Of a stretch of DNA of 64,000 nucleotides, positions 55,580 to 64,000 are shown piece after piece. A program made the position numbers and the translations under genes. Each line of letters starts with the position of its first letter. The stretch's first letter is position 1. Below the pieces are notes generated by a model. It saw only the letters and a list, made by a program, of their open reading frames with translations, did not search any database and was not told where the DNA came from. This stretch comes from Exophiala sp. HKRS030 (lineage: Eukaryota; Ascomycota; Eurotiomycetes; Chaetothyriales; Herpotrichiellaceae), in NCBI GenBank assembly GCA_023897205.1, contig JAHWDD010000007.1:2294001-2358000 (forward strand), given 5' to 3'.

Positions 55580-57917
55580 ATGACCATCACATCCACCTCT
55601 CGCATTGTGCCAGAGCGCCGCCTTCCCACACCTCCTAACGATGGCGTGGCACAAAGTCAACCACGAATCTTTCCAGCGCCCGACTTCCCGTTCAAGGGCT
55701 GGCAACCGCCTCAACCAGACGGGTATCAAAGCAGTGCTGCGGCGCCAGCGGAGAACGCGATCGTGATAGACAATGGTAAGGACACATTTCAGTGCGTTCG
55801 AGACCCTGATTTACTGACTGTTCGCAAGGCGCCAGCACCATCAAAGCAGGATTCTGCTTCGACAAAGCCCCCGTTTCCTTGTCCCGCCTATCGTGGCAAA
55901 GTATAAAGATCGAAAATTCAATAAATACTGCTCTTTTGTTGGATACGATGCCTACGCTGATGCTACGACCCGAGGTCAGATTCGGCAGGCTTTTGAGCAA
56001 CATACTAGCATTCCGACCAACTGGGACATCATGGAGGGAATATACGACTATATCTTCCTAAAATTGGGAGTGGATGGAGAAGGGAGCATTGGCAGACCAC
56101 TCGTCGTTACCGAACCGGTTGCGAATTTGGGTCATAGCAGACGCATGATGAACGAGATGCTTTTCGAGTGCTATGGAGCACCCAGTGTCACCTACGGTAT
56201 CGACAGTCTTTTCTCGTATCGCTACAACAAAGGGAGCTCCGGTTTGATTGTGTCTTCGTCCCACACATCCACACATATCATTCCTGTGCTCAATCAGAAG
56301 CCCCAGATGCAGTCATGCGCCCGACTCAGTTGGGGTGGCTCTCAGGCTCAAGAATTCCTACTCAAGCTGATCCGATTGAAATATCCAACATTCCCCGGGA
56401 AATTGACGCTCGAGCAAATGGAGACTTATATCAAGCAATACTGCTACTTATCGAATGATTACGCATCGGAGATTTCTGGATACCTGGATTGGTCAGGTTT
56501 AGAAGAGGAACGAGACATCATCATCCAATATCCCTTCACCGAACAAGTCGTGGTGGAAAAGTCAGCGGAAGAGCTTGCTCGAATCGCCGAACGAAAGAAA
56601 GAATCAGGCCGTCGACTACAGGAACAAGCGGCCAAGATGCGCCTAGAAAAGTTGATGAAGAAAGAGCAAGATCTCGAATACTACCAGCAGATACAAACCT
56701 CTTATGCAGAGGCGACTACCAAGAAAGAACAGCGACGGTTACTAGACGATGCAGAGTTCAAGGACGAAGCAGCGCTGGAGCGAGCAATCAGAGAACTCGA
56801 AAAATCCATCCGAAAGTCAAGAAACAAAGATCTCGGTGCTCCAGAAGAGGAGGAGAAACTTGAAGAGCAGCTTAACAAGTTTCCGCTTCTAGAAGTTCCG
56901 GATGATCAATTGGACGAAGATGGTATCAAAGAGAAGCGTCATCAACGGCTGATGAAATCTGGAGTGGAAGCAAGAATCAGAGCAAAGGCCGAGAAAGAGC
57001 TAGAAAGAGCTCGAGAAGCCGAAAGACAAAGACTAGATGTCGAGCAACGAGAGAATCGCTTCGATCAATGGCTTGAAGGACGACGAGAACAGCGTGATGC
57101 GCTCTTGGCTAAGATCAAAGAACAAGCACGACAGAAGGCTGATTCTGGCAACCGTAAAGGCATGGCTTCGCAGATGAGAATGAAAACATTGGCCAATCTC
57201 GCGTCAGATGGTCCCAAGCGCAAACGACGAGGCGGAGGTGAATATGATGATGATTTTGGAGCCAACGATGACGACTGGGGAGTCTACCGAACGGTCGCGA
57301 CCGAACCAGCTAGCGATGATGAAGAACCAGAGGAAGATCCAATGTCGGCACTAAAGGCGATTGAGAGTGAGCTTCTTCAATTCGATCCCTCGTTCGAGGA
57401 AAAGGACACGATAGAGGCACAGAACGACTGGACAAAGAGTATTCTACATGCCTTCCTCCGCGGCGCTCGACCCGCAGATCCAGAAAGCCAACGCGAAGCC
57501 AATCAAATCCATCTGAACGTTGAACGGATTCGTGTGCCAGAGGTAGTCTTTCAGCCTGCTATAGCTGGGGTGGACCAAGCAGGATTGGTGGAGATCATCG
57601 AAGGCATCGTGATGAATCGCTTTTCAGACGCGGATCAGCAGAAGGCGCTTCTCAAGGATGTTTTCTTGACTGGTGGAAATACCATGTTTACGTCCTTTGA
57701 GGAAAGACTCAAACGTGAACTTACGGCCAGTGTGCCTGCGGGCTTCCCAGTCCATGTCCGCAAGGCAACTAACCCTATCCTTGATGCTTGGAAGGGTGCA
57801 GCATCCTGGTGGAGTGACAGTAATGCATCGGAGCGCGATAACGCTACGATTACTCGTGCCGAGTATCAAGAGAAAGGAAGTGATTACATCAAGGTGAATA
57901 CCCCATATTCTCTATGA
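55580..57917 (+). CDS. ARP5: Actin-related protein 5, INO80 complex (one single-base frameshift)
   Basis: Two exons, 55580-55775 and 55829-57917; the intron is GTAAGG...AAG. The frame breaks once at about 55883-55888, where one more C in a CCC run turns VSLSR into VSLSPPIVAKYKDRKFN. The corrected total is exactly 762 codons (761 residues). The actin fold begins at IVIDNGASTIKAGFCFDKAP, the nucleotide-binding phosphate loop. The fold continues with VTEPVANLGHSRRMMNEMLF and YGIDSLFSYRYN. A charged, coiled-coil insertion of about 250 residues (305-560) is the hallmark of Arp5. The fold resumes at RVPEVVFQPAIAGVDQAGL and DVFLTGGNTMFTSFEERL. Arp5 works with Ies6 in the INO80 remodeller to move nucleosomes in the nucleus. 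Confidence 0.94.
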
Positions 57918-59150
57918 TGGGTGAGATCTAACCAACTGACAGGAGCACGATCTTGGTAATTGCTATACCACAGTCTGAACCCTTGAACCTTCCACGATAG
58001 GAATACCTTGTGGGGCAAATAGAGTTTCAAAAAAGTCAGCACTGCTAACTATCATGTCGTCACGAATCGGCGATGTCGATGATCACTTAATTGTTTGCGG
58101 AAAGGAATTTCGGCGATACACGGCGCTCCGTGGACGCCGTGTCAGCATCATTTACCCAAGCCCGATCTCGAGCTCGATCGTGTACGATCATGCATTGTGG
58201 TTGATCCTTGATATGGGGCGTGCAAGTTCAAGATTCGATACTTCACATTAGGAAGCAGGTCGACACGATGCTATACAGGGCAATACATTTTCGATTCTTG
58301 ACGTCAGGTCAAGGCAGGAGAAGAAGATAGGAATTGCCAGTTCGGACCCCGATCGATTGAAAGCGGTACTACTTCCCAAATGGCCCTTTGACCCATACAA
58401 GACGATGTTGATATACGCGCGCAAGCATCTAGAGGATGGCATAAAATAAGGTCGGCCGCTTTACGCTCGTGGCGCTGATGCTCTTGTGAAAGGGATGACA
58501 GAGCACATGATGTATACGATAATGGCGCACGATCATTCATTGGATGACTCGCACGCCTTGGGAATGATGAGGCGGAAGGCTGGCTATAGTACCAACCCAC
58601 ACTGCGGTTACGGGGCACAAATGCAAATACCAGACGAGCGAGCGGCCACCGCGGTCTGCACACGAGGTGCAGTATTCGTTTAAGCAGCGTTCAAGAAAAT
58701 GTCGATTACTCCCCCCTCTCGTGTCGGCCGCGGGCATTCGCCACACGTGTACGGAGCATTGTATGTTCCCTCGACAATAGATCCGAAGGTCATGCACGGC
58801 GGACTGCCGCTTTTGAGGAGCCACTGGAAATCGGGTGGGAAGCCTTTTGCATGTATGGAGTAGTAATAATGAACGCCAAGCAACGAGATGCCGTAAGTAC
58901 ATACGTACGGAGTACCTAGTAGGTTTGAATCTGTAGAAATGTCTGTCCTTACCTGAAACAGAAGGTTCACGAACCACTTGTGCTGGGAACCCAAGAGAAT
59001 CTGATTTCCGATGGAGTCCATGATGGAATTCAAGGATAAATTACTTATCACGCCAGCGCCATGTTTTTTCGTACCTGCCTGCGACAAGGGGGAGGAGGGA
59101 GACCGGGGGAGAGGTGCCAGTGGGCGCGCTGCCAGCCCCCGAGGGAGGCG

Positions 59151-59172
59151 TATGTATGTATGTATGTATGTA
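59151..59172. repeat. (TATG)n microsatellite
   Basis: Five and a half perfect copies of TATG. A pyrimidine-rich tract of CTCT/GTCT units follows at about 59231-59260. Confidence 0.95.
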
Positions 59173-59227
59173 CAATGTACACAGAGAGGAAGTGTTCTTG
59201 CAACTACCGTACGAGGAGAAGTTTCCT

Positions 59228-59260
59228 TCGTCTCTGTCTCTCTGTCTCTCTCTCTCTCAC
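59228..59260. repeat. CT-rich tract
   Basis: An almost pure TCTC/TCTG stretch on the + strand. Such tracts are common before fungal transcription starts; no function is proven here. Confidence 0.85.
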
Positions 59261-60317
59261 TCTTACTCTGGCTAGTCGATATCGATCCACTAGTTACTCG
59301 CCGCCGCCGCGTGCCCGCATTTACAGTACTGTACAGAATTCACAGCATCGAGCATCCACGACCAAGCTCGACACTATTCATTATTCCTCATTCAGTAAAC
59401 GCCCAGCCACTAACCAGATTCCAGTAATGGTGATCCAGTTTTTTGCTTTTTGGGTTTCATTTCGTTCTCCTCTCTCTCACACAGACAGGTGTGTACAACA
59501 AATACGCGGCGAATCGAGGAAAGGTCGCCCAGGGGGAGGGAGAGGGAATTGGGGGCTTCCGTGAGCTCCATCATCCCGGCGACCCAGGGAAAGCCCATCT
59601 TACTAATATCTTACCTCAACGCCACTATACCCGGGACAATTACGATCGGTAGATGACTTTTTTTACAGTTTTACTAAGTACCTACATACCTGCCTGCCTG
59701 CTTGCCTAACCGCCTGGGTAGTGTTAGACCCAAAACGGCAAATATTCGATGATAGGCGTGGACTTGATTTCCTCCGGCCGACCCTTGGACCGAATCGCAT
59801 CGTCCCGTTCAATCACCGGATAGGGAAGTGGTGGGAACGGTCGCATTGGCCGCCTTTCTCCCTGGGGTCGGATTTAAGACCTTGTTTTAACGTTTTACCA
59901 GACACGCTCGCAATGCACACCGTCCTTACCACAGCTGGCGTAACGTGCATTGCCATTGCTGGTCATGGTCGAGTTCTAAGTTAATACTATGGATACTACT
60001 TATTATCGATTCATGAAGTGATGGCCGTGAATCGTTAATCGTGGTTGAGAAACCGTTGCGGGTTTGCTGGCCACCCGTGATCCCCGCGGGTCCCGCTCGT
60101 ACATGGCGGCCGTATCGTCATTACAATTACCATGTCGGTATTTGTTGAAAAGACCAGAGAGACACACGTTTCGCCACGTGCCGATTCGGGCATCCTTGTG
60201 ACGCCCTTCCTCCCAGGGGGGCCTGGCTTCTGATTCTTGAATCGCATTACTAATTTGTCGCTATTCACAAACCAAGTTCCAAATCTGGGGTGCGGCACGG
60301 TGCCTGAGGTCCGCGGC

Positions 60318-60344
60318 TTTTGCTCCAGCTCCAGCTCCAGCTCG
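60318..60344. repeat. CTCCAG short tandem repeat
   Basis: About three copies of a CTCCAG hexamer. It is a simple sequence repeat with no evident function. Confidence 0.8.
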
Positions 60345-63300
60345 CAATGGCCAAGAACCTCGCAAAACAACCTACCCAAAACGTGCAGCACGTAAGATCC
60401 CTATCACCAGTAGTCGCTTGAGGGTAAACTTGGCCGGTCAGTAGTCAGGACGCCTCGAAGTCGAAGCCTTGCTCTAGACCTCGTACTATACCTCGATCTC
60501 TGGGCTGGATGATGGGCCTTACTTACCGACACATTCCGTGATTGTGATCGCGTCTCTGCGGCCGCCGACGACGGGTAGTACCTTTCCTCTGACCAGTCTT
60601 ACTACTATTTCAGGCCGCTCATTGATGCGGCTCGCCATCTAGGGCACAGCACCAGATGTGGAAAACCGCAGAACCAAAAGATCCAATCAAGCCCGGGGCG
60701 TAAGTAATCCCCTTCCAGCCCATGCCAAGTTCACCCATGGCTTCGCGGATTTACCGGTGGCCACTTTCCCCGATCAGGTTGATGCACTTCGCCTGGACTT
60801 TCTCTTGGCGAGATGTGCGGATCGTATTTGGTCCTCCTCACCTGATGACTCAGGACTCCCGTAAGCTTCCGTGGTTCGACCAGAGCTTCTCCCGTTGGCC
60901 AGGTCAAACATGGTAGCCTCATGGGTCTGAATCTCGAATACAGTGATACACACGATCTCGAAGCAACATGTACCTAGAAAGGCAATGCCTCAACCCGAGC
61001 ACCTGGTCTACTTGTCTTGGTACTGTGCTGGTCACTTCTTGTTTCAAATCAGGGGAAAGCCATCCAGTGCACTGCTCGCCATGGTGGGTTCAGGCATTCC
61101 TCCCCCTCGGAGAATATGTCTACATTCGGCCTCCTCTCTCCTCACTGGCTGTGATCAGTAGATCAGGATGGACCTGGGGCATACTGGGGCTCGCAACCAG
61201 CACTATCCGAGGTGCCAATTTGGGGATCATCTGATCATGATGACACGTGCTGTCGTCACAAAAATGCTATCTGTGCCAAGAGCGTGGAGTATCACCGTTG
61301 CAACGGAGTCAAACATGGTTCCCTTGGGGATAAATGGAACGAGTCCAGGGGCGTCCTTGGGTATGTATCAGCACTTATCTCATTGATGAACTCAGCTTCG
61401 ATCCGAGCATGGCTAGGTTGCACCATAACGCGACCGAAACTGGCAAACCATGGGTGGTGCACCATTGTACGTGCGAGTCCAGCAGCGCGCCTTTGGGAGC
61501 CGGTTCTGTTATTTATGTAAGATCCATGGTATGACCAGCCGGGAGCCTACAATACGGCTTTCCAAATAATTTCTAGGCTGCCATTACTGGTCTTGGACCA
61601 TGAATGACGCTTGACCTTCCTTTGCGAAGGCTTGACTGTTCCTGGTACATTCTCTGATGCGACAACGGACAGTGCGCCACAAGAAGCAGGGTCTCCTTGC
61701 ACTGCATAGGTAGGGACCCGAAAGGTGAATGGATCTTTGGGTAGATGCGTTGTCTCATATGGCGGACTTCCAGAGCTTTGGGAGGATACTCTGCTTGATC
61801 AGCAGATACGAATGATTATGTCCATTCAAGGTCCAAAGCGGATCATGGTGTATGCAGACATAATTCCTCGGCCACTGGGAAATTGTTGGCTCTGAGGCAC
61901 CAGCACTGAAGATAAACGATCTTTTCCGGTTCTCGAAACAAGACAGAGATGGCTGACATGTCCATCGCGAAGCTCTTGACAAAGGCAGGATATATCTTGA
62001 CTAAACACTCACGACTCCCGAAAGGGAGACAAGCTTTTATAAGGCTTGCTAAGCTCAGGCACAGCAATCGAGTCCATTCAAGGCTCCAACGTTAGTGTAA
62101 GCATTCCTCCACGCGGTCATATGGTAAATTCCGGCAGTCTCTTCAGGTAGGGTCTCGAATTCGCATCGCAAAATGGAGCCTTGTTGATACGGAAGAAAAA
62201 TTGATTGGGGACTGCTTCGAGAAGTTGAGGCGTAGATACTGGGACAGTCTCGCCAATTCAAATCTGGATTGGCGCACTCCTGACTCGTCTTATTCATCAT
62301 TTCTTATTCAGTGCCTTACACCAAACGAAGTCAGCCATTACTCTTTTGTAACCCGAAGTGGACTTGAGATATTATTTAACAACCTAGTGTCCAAAAAAGG
62401 GGAATAAGAGTCCATGCATTTCGGTTCATGCTGCAGAATGCGGATGCCCATGCTTGAATAGCACTCACATGCACCATTGTTGTGTACAATTTTTTTCCCG
62501 GCAAGAGATGTCAGAGGCTTCACTCAAGCACCTGTCCTTCACGCTTTGGCCTTGCCGTGAGATCTACGATCCAGGTGGATCTGTTCCCGGGGCGGCTAGC
62601 ACCTAGCCCGGATGTTGCAAAAGTTGCTTCCTGGCGCTTGGTGAGAGGTTCGAGTCGTAGATGGGAGCGACCGAGCCGGTCTTCGACAATGTTGACGTCA
62701 TTTGCAATCTGTAAGGCTCCAGTTCAGGGCGAGTCGAGGACTCTGTATCATGGTATTCGGTGACGCCGTTCATACAAGTACTCGCGGTGGAAGATGATCA
62801 TGTCTGCCGAGGTGCATTTGAGCTGGACTGATGCCTTCTGCATGTCGGTACAATATGAAGATTTCTGCATGTTCTCAGCATAGCTTCAATTATGGTAGTT
62901 CATGAAAGCCATAGGATAGTTGGGGCAAATGAAAGCGACCTCGAATCGCAGTCGTTTCGATAGTAGGTAATGATCGGTGCACACGTTAAAACGAATTAAC
63001 GTACATCGAAACCTAGATGATCGCGACCCTCGCCAATATTGTGCTCTCATTGTATCCTTGTTAGCAGGCAAGTTCGTCCTTCCCAGCATGGATATCGGAG
63101 CTCAAAAAAACTTCGGAGGTTGTAGCTTTAGATTTCCCTTTCGAGAAGCCAACTAGTGGAACATATTCTCTGAGACTAGTCTTTAAAATAGTAGCATATG
63201 TTTCTGATTTCCGTACGTGCGTTCTTAGCCTCAAAGTCGCAATGAAGATCTGGTAGCGTGTATAGATCTTCTCCACAACCGTATTGAGTTCAGGTCCTTG

Positions 63301-64000
63301 CTTCTTTAGATAATTAGACCACAACGCCTGTTTACTTGTTCCTCAATGGTTCTTTGAAGGTGCGATATTTTCCTAATGGAGCTCATGCCACGAAATATCT
63401 CGATATCCACAGTAATCGCTATTAATGGCGTTCCCACGTACGGGCGCTCTTCGGTGCGTACTCGGTTTGCCACCGGTTGATGGTGCGAATAAGTACGCCT
63501 TTCACCGTTGATAGATCGGAGGAAAGCCCTTTATGCTTTCGGATGGATCTAGCGCGGAGCCGTGGATCAGATGATGGATTTGCTCTTGATTCGTAGACAT
63601 GGCAATACAAAATACTCTTTGTGCATGTATGGATTTCTCATATATGTGGAGTCGGTTCGAAGGGCGATGGCCTGATTATCCGATAGATGTTACACGGTGG
63701 TGAGATCATGCTCGCTTAGCGTCAGATGGTATCTCGATGCTGTCTAGCCTCAATGAGCCAAGCTTAAACGGATAGTAGTAGGTAGACTGGAAAATACAGT
63801 TTAGATTATCCATGGAGATATCAAAGACTGAGCGATACATCTGATAAGTGAACGCGACTGAGATTACTGGATTCAATAGGGCTCAGATGATCACAAAGTC
63901 GTTTGGAGTGCGTCAAGATATTCGCAGCTCTGCCGTTTACTTGCTGACCTTGCAAGGCTCCACGAGGAAGGGAGATGCTTCCTATCGTTGGCATACCAAT

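Larger units (their letters stand above)
57918..64000. other. Gene-poor region, 6.1 kb
   Basis: No gene can be supported here. All frames are under about 170 codons, overlap on both strands and lack recognisable domains. The 58.9-60.4 kb part is rich in pyrimidine runs and simple repeats, as seen in long fungal 5' leaders. A frame on the minus strand at 58680-59087 contains a plausible short start exon followed by a GTAAGG donor, but no convincing continuation. The 60.6-64 kb part shows nothing recognisable. Minus-strand frames at 63061-63324 and 63422-63610 might be remnants of something, but I cannot assign them. Confidence 0.45.

Noticed and set aside
58680..59087. Minus-strand frame of 135 codons with a possible start exon and GTAAGG donor
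   Set aside because: The first 24 codons look plausible, but no recognisable domain or convincing downstream exon follows.
59151..59172. Possible CRISPR or telomere-like repeat
   Set aside because: It is a plain TATG microsatellite with no spacers, and its unit is not a known fungal telomere repeat.
59011..59564. Two overlapping + frames of 138 and 167 codons
   Set aside because: They translate microsatellite and CT-tract DNA and show low-complexity sequence in overlapping frames.
63061..63610. Possible transposase remnant on the minus strand
   Set aside because: There are two short frames with basic composition but no catalytic triad, terminal repeats or target duplication.
1..64000. tRNA or rRNA genes
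   Set aside because: I looked for T-loop-like GGTTCGA patterns (one near 62646) but found no surrounding cloverleaf arms.

Overview
The window reads as nuclear DNA of a filamentous ascomycete (Pezizomycotina). The genes carry short GT-AG introns (about 45-200 bp). The families present are typical of that group: Zn(II)2Cys6 transcription factors, a GH3 beta-glucosidase with a PA14 insert, several MFS transporters, a DASH kinetochore subunit and DDB1. I rebuilt 22 protein-coding genes by hand, most of them spliced, plus one clear pseudogene. The species cannot be named from the sequence alone.

Layout. 1-18 kb is accessory or metabolic: the 3' part of a vacuolar Ca2+/H+ exchanger, a butanediol/polyol-type zinc dehydrogenase, a 14-TM MFS drug transporter, a possible Ser-rich orphan gene in a 4.5 kb gap, a GH3 beta-glucosidase, a decayed Dal5-type MFS gene and a Zn(II)2Cys6 regulator. 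18-36 kb holds a protein with a fungal NLR-like N-terminal helical region, a methionine-type amino-acid permease, MRE11, a Ufo1-like F-box/UIM protein, a tiny membrane protein, a second Zn(II)2Cys6 regulator and a mitochondrial 3-hydroxyisobutyrate-dehydrogenase-like gene. 36-58 kb is mostly housekeeping: DDB1, a single-pass membrane protein, MHF1/CENP-S, an IMH1-type GRIP golgin, IES6, a NmrA-like reductase, an intact Dal5-type transporter, DAD4 and ARP5. 58-64 kb has no gene I can support.

How the genes relate. Several act in genome maintenance or chromatin: MRE11 (break resection), DDB1 (CUL4 ligase adaptor), MHF1 (Fanconi/kinetochore), IES6 and ARP5 (both INO80) and DAD4 (DASH ring). The promoter between the 41-kb gene and MHF1 holds a perfect inverted repeat with two MluI cell-cycle boxes.

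Sequence quality. Four otherwise intact genes are each broken by one or two single-base deletions (five in all). Four of the five lie in G/C runs, and two share the same octamer. Adding one base at each site restores an uninterrupted reading frame of exact length. This looks more like a systematic sequencing or assembly error than real gene decay. The exception is the Dal5-type pseudogene at 14.1-15.5 kb, which is truncated and has several unrelated lesions.
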